NCBI GenBank assembly: GCA_022794295.1
Contig: JAAWEO010000158.1
Coordinates: 1-5,194, forward strand
DNA from: Angelakisella sp.
Lineage (GTDB): Bacteria; Bacillota; Clostridia; Oscillospirales; Ruminococcaceae
DNA: 5,194 nt
Reading direction: 5' to 3'
The notes below the pieces were generated by a model, which saw only the letters and a list, made by a program, of their open reading frames with translations, searched no databases and was not told where the DNA came from. Of the stretch, positions 1 to 5,187 are shown piece after piece; the stretch's first letter is position 1; each line of letters begins with the position of its first letter. The translations under genes were made by a program, and so were the position numbers.

Positions 1-204
1 TGGCATCTTGGAATTGTGCTGCCGCTTACCAGCGTCCGGGCTTTAGCGGCCGGAGGCTCGTTGGCCGGATAAGGTGCTTTTTTCTGCGGAAAAAAGCGGG
101 GCCCTTCGGGCAAGTGGCCTGCGGGCTGGGGTTGAAATGGGTTGGGGGGTCTCTGGGGAAGGACTTTGGGTTAGCTTGCTTTGCAGGGTGGTTTTTTTGT
201 GCTC
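1..204. other. Left-edge region without a convincing gene
   Basis: No reading frame here looks like a real gene. One plus frame is open from base 1 to a TAA at 70-72 (about 23 residues, ending ..AAGGSLAG) and could be the tail of a gene that starts outside the window, but the piece is too short to assign. The long minus-strand frame over 26-211 is rich in Pro, Lys and Arg without domain character and runs through the promoter of the next gene, so I treat it as noise. The stretch 120-200 is G-rich on the plus strand with no recognisable site. Confidence 0.3.
76..97. other. Perfect 9-bp hairpin with tetraloop
   Basis: GCTTTTTTC (76-84) and GAAAAAAGC (89-97) are exact reverse complements around a TGCG loop. 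A second small hairpin, GCCC-TTC-GGGC, follows at 101-111. Read on the minus strand, the GC hairpin is followed by CCCGC and then a T-run, so the pair could act as a weak terminator for minus-strand transcripts. It could also be a processing site after an upstream plus-strand gene ending at 72. The function is not settled. Confidence 0.4.
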
Positions 205-232
205 TTGACAAGTCCTGTTGTTTGACTATAAT
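205..232 (+). promoter_or_regulatory. SigA-type promoter of the metal transporter gene
   Basis: TTGACA at 205-210 and TATAAT at 227-232 are both exact consensus hexamers, separated by 16 bases. The predicted transcription start is near 239-240. This puts the start of transcription downstream of the most upstream in-frame start-like codon (TTG at 218), which rules out that longer reading of the gene. Confidence 0.9.
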
Positions 233-238
233 TACAAA

Positions 239-253
239 TGCGAATCATTCGCA
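239..253. promoter_or_regulatory. Fur-superfamily-type operator (7-1-7 palindrome)
   Basis: TGCGAAT-C-ATTCGCA is a perfect 7-1-7 inverted repeat. The spacing and the AAT-N-ATT core match the known Gram-positive Fur, Zur and PerR boxes (TGATAATNATTATCA and relatives), while the outer bases (TGCG/CGCA) fit none of those three exactly. The site lies directly on the predicted transcription start, 6 bases after the -10 box, the position for repression by blocking RNA polymerase. Inference: the gene is controlled by a metal-sensing Fur-family repressor. Which metal is sensed cannot be read from the site. Confidence 0.75.
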
Positions 254-286
254 ATTACTTTCTTTGATACAACGGGAGGCGTTCGG

Positions 287-1141
287 TTGGAGCTGTTTTT
301 GGAGATCGCTGTGGAGGCGCTTTTGGATTCCTTGAAAATGGTGCCCTTTCTTTTTGGGGCTTATTGGTTTATGGAATGGCTGGAGCATGCCTCTGGGGAG
401 AGGATGGAGAGGACTTTGGCCGGGGCGCGGAGGCTGGGGCCGGTGACGGGGGCTTTGCTGGGATGCATTCCCCAGTGCGGGTTTTCGGTGGCCGCGGCCA
501 ACCTTTACGCCGGGCGGGTGATCTCCCTGGGGACGTTGGTGGCGGTATTTCTTTCCACCTCCGACGAGGCAGTACCGCTTTTCCTGGGGGCACCCGGTCA
601 GGCAGGGGTGTTGGTGCCTCTGCTGGGGCTGAAGGTGGTGGCAGGGGCGCTGGCGGGGCTGGTCATTGACCGGCTGGGGGGCAGAAGGGACCTCTCCCGG
701 GAGGAGATTCACGGCCTTTGCAGCCACTGCGGCTGCGGGGAGGGCGGGATCCTTCCGGCGGCACTGCGCCACACCGGGAGCATCTTCCTTTTTATCCTCC
801 TGATAAATCTGCTTTTGGGCTGGGGGGTGGAGGCCCTAGGAGAGGAGCGGCTGTCGGTCCTTCTCCTTTCCCAGAGCTTTCTCCAGCCTCTGGCGGCGGC
901 GCTGCTGGGCCTGATCCCCAACTGCGCCTCGTCGGTGCTGCTGACCCGGCTCTATCTGACCGGGGCGGTAAGCTTCGCCTCCCTGGCGGCGGGGCTTTCA
1001 GCGGCCTCCGGGGTGGGGATGCTGGTGCTGTGGCGGGCCAACCCCCGACCCCGGGAGAACCTGAGGGTCCTCGGTCTGGTATGGGGGGTGGGAGCAGGAG
1101 TTGGAATACTGCTCCAAGCTGCTTGCCATCTCGGCGCTTGA
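287..1141 (+). CDS. Putative 10-TM heavy-metal/manganese transporter (ArsP_2-like)
   Basis: A 284-residue polytopic membrane protein, very likely of the family named putative heavy-metal exporter, arsenic efflux protein or putative manganese transporter (Pfam ArsP_2); the substrate is not proven. It has an internal duplication: G-x-IPQC-x2-S-V around residues 59-68 is matched by G-x-IPNC-x2-SV around 208-217, each followed by a conserved LY-x-G-x2-(I/V)S segment. Between the halves is a cytosolic or loop Cys/His cluster (H142, C145, H147, C148, C150) that looks metal-binding. The TTG start at 287 is chosen because GGGAGG (274-279) sits 7 bases upstream and the longer frame from 218 would begin inside the promoter. 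The gene stands alone, with its own promoter, Fur-type operator and terminator. Family assignment is firm on motif pattern; transport direction and metal are open. Confidence 0.85.
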   Translation: MELFLEIAVEALLDSLKMVPFLFGAYWFMEWLEHASGERMERTLAGARRLGPVTGALLGCIPQCGFSVAAANLYAGRVISLGTLVAVFLSTSDEAVPLFLGAPGQAGVLVPLLGLKVVAGALAGLVIDRLGGRRDLSREEIHGLCSHCGCGEGGILPAALRHTGSIFLFILLINLLLGWGVEALGEERLSVLLLSQSFLQPLAAALLGLIPNCASSVLLTRLYLTGAVSFASLAAGLSAASGVGMLVLWRANPRPRENLRVLGLVWGVGAGVGILLQAACHLGA

Positions 1142-1208
1142 CTTTTTCCGCGAAATTTTACTCTAGCCGCTGGGGTGTTTCCGCAAGGCCCGGTCCCATC
1201 TTTTTTGC

Positions 1209-1233
1209 AGCGAACAGCATCTGTTTGCTTTTT
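1209..1233 (+). terminator. Intrinsic terminator of the metal transporter gene
   Basis: GCGAACAG (1210-1217), a CAT loop and CTGTTTGC (1221-1228) form an 8-bp stem with one G-U pair, extended by A1209-T1229. It is followed at once by TTTTT (1229-1233). It lies 68 bases after the stop codon. Confidence 0.75.
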
Positions 1234-1236
1234 GTG

Positions 1237-1274
1237 AAAAAGGCCGGGACCCCGGCGTTTGGGCCGTGTCCCGG
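1237..1274 (-). terminator. Intrinsic terminator of the TraX-family gene
   Basis: On the minus strand CCGGGAC (1274-1268) pairs with GTCCCGG (1250-1244) across a 17-base GC-rich loop, followed by CC and a TTTTT run (1241-1237). The stem starts 39 bases past the TraX stop codon. It abuts the plus-strand terminator, so the two convergent genes are insulated from each other. Confidence 0.7.
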
Positions 1275-1313
1275 TATGGAGGCGCTGGAGAACATTACCA
1301 CGGGCCGGCTGGT

Positions 1314-2057
1314 TTATCCCAGCTGACGCCAGAGAAGGACCAGCACAGCCATATGGACAGGATAAAAGGCGTAACAGGCGGTCCGGAGCAGCGGGCCGCT
1401 TTTTCCCTGCTGCCCGTTATAGCACCAAATGGGGACCAGGGCCAGGAGGGCAAGGCCCTGCTGGGGAAAGCTCCAGGTCCGTCCCAGAAATTCCAGGGAA
1501 AGCTCCATTCCGCCCATCATTCCCACATTGACAAGCCACAGGCCGGCCAGCTGCACCAGCCAGGGGAGGGGGAGCTTCTTTGCCAGGTAGAAGACCAGAA
1601 CAGTGAGGACCCCAAAGCCGTAGTAATCCACCATGGTAAGGGTCCCCAGAAGATACCCCACAGCAGAGACCACCGGAAAAAGCAGGAAAAACAGCAGACG
1701 GGACCGGCGCTCCGCCTTTTCCAGAAGGGTCATAAGAAGGAGGGCCAGGCAGAAGGTAAAAAGGACATTCTGGTGGAACGGATAGAAAAAGCTGCCGCCG
1801 TACATCAGGTCAAAGGGGACCTCGGAGATCAGGGCCCAGAGGAACAGGCGCCCCAGGTAGTTCTTCCGGCTGCGGGTCAGAAAAAAGCCTTCTCCGATCT
1901 GGAAGGCGAAGATGGGAAAGGCCAGCCTCCCCACCGAGGTGAGCCAAAGATTGCCGGGGATTATGGTTGCCCACAGATGGTCACAGAGCATAAAGACCAT
2001 AGCCAAGGCCTTAAGGGCAAGGGCATCCAGACGCTTCCATTTTTTCAAAACATCCAT
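1314..2057 (-). CDS. TraX family membrane protein
   Basis: A 247-residue multi-span membrane protein. Family signatures in order: LKALAMVFMLCDH with the Asp-His pair at 26-27; GRLAFPIFAFQIGEGF at 43-58; a TR-x2-KNYLGRL segment with ISEVPFDL near 78-84; QNVLFTF near 96-102; DYYGFGVL near 144-151; YNGQQG near 213-218; FYPVHM near 231-236. These match the TraX family, whose founder acetylates F-plasmid pilin. Chromosomal members in Clostridia stand outside conjugation loci and are thought to be membrane acyltransferases acting on surface polymers or proteins; their substrate is unknown. No conjugation gene is present here. ATG 2057 is preceded by AAAGGAT (2073-2067), 9 bases away. Length is normal and all motifs are intact, so it looks functional. 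Confidence 0.85.
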   Translation of the reverse strand: MDVLKKWKRLDALALKALAMVFMLCDHLWATIIPGNLWLTSVGRLAFPIFAFQIGEGFFLTRSRKNYLGRLFLWALISEVPFDLMYGGSFFYPFHQNVLFTFCLALLLMTLLEKAERRSRLLFFLLFPVVSAVGYLLGTLTMVDYYGFGVLTVLVFYLAKKLPLPWLVQLAGLWLVNVGMMGGMELSLEFLGRTWSFPQQGLALLALVPIWCYNGQQGKSGPLLRTACYAFYPVHMAVLVLLWRQLG

Positions 2058-2081
2058 TGTGATCCCATCCTTTCCGGTGAA

Positions 2082-2110
2082 AGTTTAGCACAGAAGGAGG
2101 TGGAATGCAA
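2082..2110 (-). promoter_or_regulatory. Promoter of the TraX-family gene
   Basis: On the minus strand TTGCAT (2110-2105) and TAAACT (2087-2082) are 17 bases apart, and the -10 box is preceded by TG plus one base (extended -10). The start of transcription would fall near 2075, just ahead of the ribosome site. The hexamers match consensus at 4 of 6 positions each. Confidence 0.55.
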
Positions 2111-2112
2111 GG

Positions 2113-2141
2113 TTGCCTTTTTCCCCCGAAAATGTTAAAAT
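2113..2141 (+). promoter_or_regulatory. Promoter of the YczE/YitT-like gene
   Basis: TTGCCT (2113-2118) and TAAAAT (2136-2141) are 17 bases apart, with an extended -10 TG at 2133-2134. The start of transcription would be near 2148, about 37 bases before the ATG at 2185. Its -35 box lies 2 bases from the -35 box of the divergent promoter. Confidence 0.6.
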
Positions 2142-2184
2142 AACCTGATCCATAAAATGAACGGAAGGAAAGGGACAGAACGAT

Positions 2185-2850
2185 ATGAAACGATCTTTGA
2201 GCGGCCAGCTGTTTCAGACTGCGGTGGTGGTGCTGGGGACGCTGCTTTGCGGCTTTGCCATTCAGCTGGAGCTGTTCAGCGGAGCCGGAGTGGACCCCCT
2301 TACCATGTTCGAGGAGGGGCTGGGGCGCACCCTGGGGATCGCAACCGGCACAGTGGCCCTGGGGGTAAACTGCACCATGCTGGTGCTGGCCGCCCTCTTT
2401 AACCGGAAAAAGCTTTGGGTGGGTACAGTGATCACTGCTCTTTTGCTGGGACCGGCCATCAACCTTTTCGCCTGGGTCTTTTTGCGGCTTGGGATCGTCC
2501 AGCCTGCCACCTGGGCCGGGAAATTGATCATGTGTATTGCAGGGGTGGTGCTCTGCGGTGTAGGGATTGCGGTCTATATGCTCCCCGACTATGGCGTGGG
2601 CGCCATGGAGGCAGTGATGATCCTGCTGGCGGAGAAGCTGGGAAAGCCCTACGGACCGGTGCGCATCGCCATGGACTGCACCTGGGGGGTGCTGGGCTTC
2701 TTCCTGGGGGGGACTCTGGGTCTGGGTACCGTAATTGGTGCCATTGGCATTGGGGCCAGCATGGACTTTTGCTACCGGCGGCTGCGGAAGGTCTTGGCAG
2801 GCAGGATCCCTGTGGGCCGGGAAGGAAGGATCCCCGAAAGCATTTCCTGA
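2185..2850 (+). CDS. YczE/YyaS/YitT family membrane protein
   Basis: A 221-residue integral membrane protein with about five predicted spans. It shows the pattern of the YczE/YyaS/YitT group: GAGVDPLTMFEEGL at 33-46 after the first span, a related YGVGAMEAVMILLAEKL motif at 136-152 at the matching place in the second half, and a glycine-rich GGTLGLGTVIGAIGIG segment at 175-190. The two G-x-G-x2-(D/E) motifs suggest an ancient duplication. The group is common in Firmicutes, and its function is not established; a transport role is often presumed. The ATG at 2185 follows AAAGGGA (2169-2175) at 9 bases. The C-terminal 20 residues are polar and basic. The divergent TraX-family gene shares the intergenic region but no functional link is shown. 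Confidence 0.8.
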   Translation: MKRSLSGQLFQTAVVVLGTLLCGFAIQLELFSGAGVDPLTMFEEGLGRTLGIATGTVALGVNCTMLVLAALFNRKKLWVGTVITALLLGPAINLFAWVFLRLGIVQPATWAGKLIMCIAGVVLCGVGIAVYMLPDYGVGAMEAVMILLAEKLGKPYGPVRIAMDCTWGVLGFFLGGTLGLGTVIGAIGIGASMDFCYRRLRKVLAGRIPVGREGRIPESIS

Positions 2851-2884
2851 CAAATTCTGCACCCCGCATAAAAAATTGCAGATG

Positions 2885-2923
2885 AAAAACAGGGCCGCCC
2901 GAAAAAAGGGCGGCCCTGTTTTT
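2885..2923. terminator. Long bidirectional intrinsic terminator
   Basis: A perfect 16-bp stem (2885-2900 with 2908-2923) around a GAAAAAA loop. The core is CAGGGCCGCCC/GGGCGGCCCTG, flanked by AAAAA on the left and TTTTT on the right. It therefore ends in a T-run on both strands. It lies 34 bases after the stop of the YczE-like gene and 26 bases after the stop of the small minus-strand gene, and so serves both. Confidence 0.92.
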
Positions 2924-2949
2924 CTGTTCCCCAGGGACAAAAGGGAGGT

Positions 2950-3159
2950 TTAGCCCAGGATGTGGTCGGCAACACTGTCCATGACGCCGTTCATAACATC
3001 GCTCATCACACGGCCAGCCTTGGCGGCGGTCTTTTTAATGGCCTTGCGCTGTCCCTTCATGGATTTGGCGTTCATCACATAGGCGGCGGCGCCTACAGCT
3101 GCGGCGGTAGCCGCCAGGCCTGCGGCGGCAGAGATGCTGTTTTTGGTCATATGATCCAT
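2950..3159 (-). CDS. Small Ala-rich single-span protein, unknown function
   Basis: A 69-residue protein that I cannot assign to a named gene. It begins MDHMTKNS, then has an Ala/Gly-rich hydrophobic stretch at about 9-29 (one predicted membrane span), then a strongly basic segment at 32-50 (K32, K35, R38, K39, K42, K43, K46, R50) and an amphipathic tail with V-M-x-D-V-M-x2-VMDSV. The layout recalls small YtxH-like proteins of Firmicutes, but the resemblance is compositional only. The start at 3159 is chosen over an upstream in-frame ATG at 3201 because AAGGAG (3174-3169) sits 9 bases before it; the upstream ATG has no good ribosome site. The shared terminator at 2885-2923 supports a real transcript. 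No strong promoter was found for it. Confidence 0.7.
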   Translation of the reverse strand: MDHMTKNSISAAAGLAATAAAVGAAAYVMNAKSMKGQRKAIKKTAAKAGRVMSDVMNGVMDSVADHILG

Positions 3160-3373
3160 TTGTAAAGACTCCTTTTCGGCGGTAAACTGGAATACGGGCA
3201 TTCTTTTTCCCCGCAGTTACATTCTTCCCGCCGCGCCGGGTCCTTAGCCCAGACACATTCTGCCAGAAAAAGTGGTTCTACCTTTTGCACAGGAAAAGCG
3301 GGATGTTCCCCAGAATAATACAGCAAAATGCAAAATCTAGTTTTTGGAAGCAAAAGAATGGGTAAATTTTTAC

Positions 3374-3402
3374 TGGAATTTTATCCTGATTTATGGTATA
3401 AA
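3374..3402 (+). promoter_or_regulatory. Candidate distal promoter of the B6 operon
   Basis: TATAAA at 3397-3402 is preceded by TG plus one base (3394-3396), a full extended -10. The -35 position, TGGAAT at 3374-3379 with a 17-base spacer, is poor, which an extended -10 can tolerate. Transcripts from here would carry a leader of about 110 bases that includes the hairpin at 3418-3444. Confidence 0.45.
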
Positions 3403-3417
3403 GAAAGGGCTGTATTT

Positions 3418-3444
3418 GGTGGTTATTGATAAAAAGAAACCACC
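3418..3444. other. Inverted repeat / leader hairpin
   Basis: GGTGGTT (3418-3424) and AACCACC (3438-3444) are exact reverse complements around a 13-base A-rich spacer. It lies between the two plus-strand promoter candidates. It could be a leader hairpin in the longer transcript or a repressor operator 22 bases upstream of the proximal -35 box. It has no T-run, so it is not an intrinsic terminator, and it fits no riboswitch class I recognise. Confidence 0.45.
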
Positions 3445-3465
3445 GGCAGGCGCCTCTCTCCTGTT

Positions 3466-3494
3466 TTGAAAACTGCTTCCCGAAACGCTATACT
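3466..3494 (+). promoter_or_regulatory. Proximal promoter of the B6 operon
   Basis: TTGAAA (3466-3471) and TATACT (3489-3494) are separated by 17 bases. Each hexamer differs from consensus at one or two positions. The predicted start near 3501 leaves a short leader that begins almost at the ribosome site of the kinase gene. Confidence 0.8.
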
Positions 3495-3520
3495 AACATC
3501 ATAAGGAAGGTGCTTCACAA

Positions 3521-4384
3521 ATGCTGACACGACCGCCGCGGGTAGCCGCGATCCACGACCTTTCCGGCTTTGGCCGGTGTTCCCTTTCGGTAATTCTGCC
3601 GGTGATCTCGGTAATGGGAATGCAGGTCTGCCCCATTCCCACTGCCATTTTATCCACCCACACCGGGGGATTCGGGGAGGTTTGCCAACGGGACCTGACC
3701 GATTACATGGAGCCCTGTCTGGGGCATTACCGCCAGGTGGGGCTGGAGCTCGAGTGCATCTACACCGGATATCTCAGCTCCCCGGACCAGGTATCCCACT
3801 GCCTCCAGTTTTTTGACAGCTGGCCGGGGGCCCTGAAGGTGGTGGACCCGGTGATGGGGGACCATGGCAAGCTGTACCGGGCCTTTACCGGGGAGATGGT
3901 AGAGGGCATTGGCAGAATGGTGCGGAAGGCCCAGGTCATCACCCCCAACCTGACCGAGGCGGCCATACTGCTGGGGGAGGCGCCTGTTTCCGGGGCAGTC
4001 TCCACAGCCGCGGCCCGGAGCATGCTGGCACGGCTGGGGGAGCTGGGGCCGGAAAAGGTGGTGGTTACTGGGGTGACCCTGGCAACCGGGGAGTACGCCA
4101 ACCTCTGCTACGACCGGGAGCACAACTCCTTCTGGAAATCGGCGGGAGACTACATTCCGGTTCACTACCCCGGGACGGGGGATATTTTCTCGGCGGTGCT
4201 TACCGCCTCCCTCCTGCAGGGGGACAGCTTGCCCATGGCAATGGACCGGGCGGCCCGGTATGTAGAGCTGACCATCAAGACCACCTACAGCTACAGCACC
4301 GATCCACGGGAAGGGGTCATGCTGGAGCGCACACTGGAATGGCTCACCAAGGGCGAGGTAAGCAAGCGGTTCCAGAGTTTGTAA
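3521..4384 (+). CDS. pdxK: Pyridoxal/pyridoxine/pyridoxamine kinase
   Basis: A 287-residue ribokinase-fold vitamin B6 kinase that uses ATP to phosphorylate pyridoxal, pyridoxine or pyridoxamine at the 5'-hydroxyl, in the cytosol (salvage route to PLP). Landmarks: HDLSGFGRCSL at 12-22 in the substrate region; ILSTHTGGF at 43-51; YTGYLSS at 81-87; VVDPVMGDHGKLY at 107-119; ITPNLTEAAILLG at 140-152; the anion-hole and catalytic GTGD at 218-221 with D221 as base, followed by FSAVL. Length is typical of the PdxK/PdxY group. GTGD, rather than the thiamin/HMP-P pattern, and the HDLSGFGR start favour the clostridial pyridoxamine-kinase branch; the symbol is given for the family, and PdxY is an equally fair name. 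The ATG at 3521 follows AAGGAAGG (3503-3510) by 10 bases. It is the first gene of a two-gene operon. Confidence 0.9.
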   Translation: MLTRPPRVAAIHDLSGFGRCSLSVILPVISVMGMQVCPIPTAILSTHTGGFGEVCQRDLTDYMEPCLGHYRQVGLELECIYTGYLSSPDQVSHCLQFFDSWPGALKVVDPVMGDHGKLYRAFTGEMVEGIGRMVRKAQVITPNLTEAAILLGEAPVSGAVSTAAARSMLARLGELGPEKVVVTGVTLATGEYANLCYDREHNSFWKSAGDYIPVHYPGTGDIFSAVLTASLLQGDSLPMAMDRAARYVELTIKTTYSYSTDPREGVMLERTLEWLTKGEVSKRFQSL

Positions 4385-4418
4385 TCTGAAAGTAAAACGG
4401 GAAAGAGGAGTTTGCATC

Positions 4419-4979
4419 ATGAAAAACCGGAAATTTACAGTTCAGGACATGGTAATTGTGGGGCTGATGGCTGCCCTGGTGTACGCTGTCACGCTGTTCC
4501 GCATCGAGATCCCCACACCCACCGGAAAGATCATGCTTCACATGGCCACTGTGGTCTGCCTTCTTTCGGGGCTGTTGTTCGGGCCGGTACGGGGGGGCCT
4601 TGCGGCAGGGATCGGGTCATTCCTGTTTGATATCCTCAACGGGTGGGCCAGCTCCGCGCCGTTTACGCTGATCTTCAAATTCATCATGGGTTTTTTGGCG
4701 GGGCTCATTACCGGGGGGCGGCCCCAGAAGGCGCCGCGGACCTTTTTAGCCTGTGCGGTGGGGGCTTACACCTATTCGGTGCTATACCTCTCCAAAAGCT
4801 TTTTGCGGGATATGCTGATGGGGGCAGCGATGGAGACTGCCATGGCGGACATGGCGATCAAGATCCCTACATCTCTGGGGAGCAATACCATTGGGTTTAT
4901 TGTGGCGGGGCTGCTGGCGCCGGTGCTGCGGCTGGCGCTGAAGCGCGCAGGCCTCCGACTGCAGCCCAGTGGCCGTTGA
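4419..4979 (+). CDS. ECF transporter S component, probable vitamin B6 uptake
   Basis: A 186-residue membrane protein of the ECF S-component type with about six spans. Typical marks: a first span containing LMAALVYAV with the small-residue AAL (18-20) that packs against the EcfT scaffold; IPTPTGKIMLHM at 31-42, like the substrate-loop region of riboflavin/QueT-type S components; LLFGPVRGGLAAGIGSFLFDIL at 52-73; APFTLIFKFIMGFLAGLI at 80-97; and a last span ending in a basic tail (K175, R176, R180, R186). It binds the vitamin and needs a shared EcfA/EcfA'/EcfT module, which is not in this window. Substrate by context: the gene starts 34 bases after the B6 kinase stop, with AGAGGAG (4404-4410) 8 bases before its ATG and no promoter between, so they are very likely co-transcribed. 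Predicted B6 S components (PdxU-type) are known in Firmicutes. The family is firm; the substrate is an inference. Confidence 0.85.
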   Translation: MKNRKFTVQDMVIVGLMAALVYAVTLFRIEIPTPTGKIMLHMATVVCLLSGLLFGPVRGGLAAGIGSFLFDILNGWASSAPFTLIFKFIMGFLAGLITGGRPQKAPRTFLACAVGAYTYSVLYLSKSFLRDMLMGAAMETAMADMAIKIPTSLGSNTIGFIVAGLLAPVLRLALKRAGLRLQPSGR

Positions 4980-4993
4980 CAGACCCTCAGCCC

Positions 4994-5159
4994 CTACCCG
5001 GCGCTGGCGCGCCTTGACGGTGTGCGAAGGGGATGGTGGGTGCCTGGAGTCCGAACAAGTACAGGGCGAGGCGATTCCCCTGCCTTTGACGGACCGGGGC
5101 GGGCGAGGTTTCTGCCGGCGCAGCACCATACCCGAAGCCCAACGCCCAGTACCGGGTAG
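4994..5159. repeat. Possible small repeat element with imperfect terminal inverted repeats
   Basis: CTACCCGG (4994-5001) and CCGGGTAG (5152-5159) are exact reverse complements, and the match continues inward imperfectly: left arm 4994-5009, right arm 5143-5159, with one extra base and two mismatches. They enclose about 166 bases. No clear flanking target duplication is seen. Copy number elsewhere is unknown, so the repeat label is tentative; a structured RNA or chance in GC-rich DNA are alternatives. Confidence 0.3.
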
Positions 5160-5169
5160 CCTTTCTGTC

Positions 5170-5187
5170 ACCGGACATCAGTCCGGT
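5170..5187. other. 7-bp hairpin near the right edge
   Basis: ACCGGAC (5170-5176) and GTCCGGT (5181-5187) form a perfect stem around ATCA. No T-run follows within the 7 bases left in the window, so it cannot be called a terminator. It may belong to the repeat-like tail. Confidence 0.4.

Larger units (their letters stand above)
3160..3520. other. Divergent intergenic region of about 360 bases
   Basis: It separates the small minus-strand gene from the B6 kinase gene. The part from about 3310 to 3440 is AT-rich, unlike its surroundings. It carries two plus-strand promoter candidates and a hairpin, listed separately. On the minus strand a TATTAT at 3318-3313 could be a -10 box for the small gene, but I see no matching -35, and it would leave a leader of about 150 bases. 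A 68-residue minus-strand frame (3147-3353) crosses most of the left half; see findings. Confidence 0.5.

Noticed and set aside
218..286. N-terminal extension of the metal transporter from TTG 218
   Set aside because: This codon lies between the -35 and -10 boxes and the extension runs through the Fur-type palindrome. TTG 287 has a GGGAGG site 7 bases upstream and gives the normal N-terminus before the first membrane span.
1314..2057. Idea that the TraX-family gene marks a conjugative element
   Set aside because: There is no relaxase, coupling protein, type IV secretion gene, integrase or attachment repeat in the window, and chromosomal TraX-family genes without conjugation are common in Clostridia.
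1266..2138. 290-residue plus-strand frame opposite the TraX-family gene
   Set aside because: It is the antisense shadow of a gene with clear TraX motifs. The translation is Lys/Gln/Gly-rich with no membrane or domain pattern.
2011..2940. 309-residue minus-strand frame opposite the YczE-like gene
   Set aside because: It runs through two divergent promoters and the 16-bp terminator and gives a His/Pro/Gln-rich peptide, typical of an antisense shadow in GC-rich DNA.
3650..4420. 256-residue minus-strand frame opposite the B6 kinase
   Set aside because: The plus strand encodes all kinase motifs, including GTGD. The minus product has no recognisable domain.
4975..4980. TTGACA at the end of the ECF S component gene as a -35 box
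   Set aside because: The bases 16 to 18 positions downstream are GC-rich (CCGGCG region) with no -10 box, so it is a chance match.
4782..5178. Two minus-strand frames (129 and 63 residues) at the right edge
   Set aside because: One runs antisense into the ECF S component. Both are Pro/Arg/Ala-rich with no ribosome site or hydrophobic segment.
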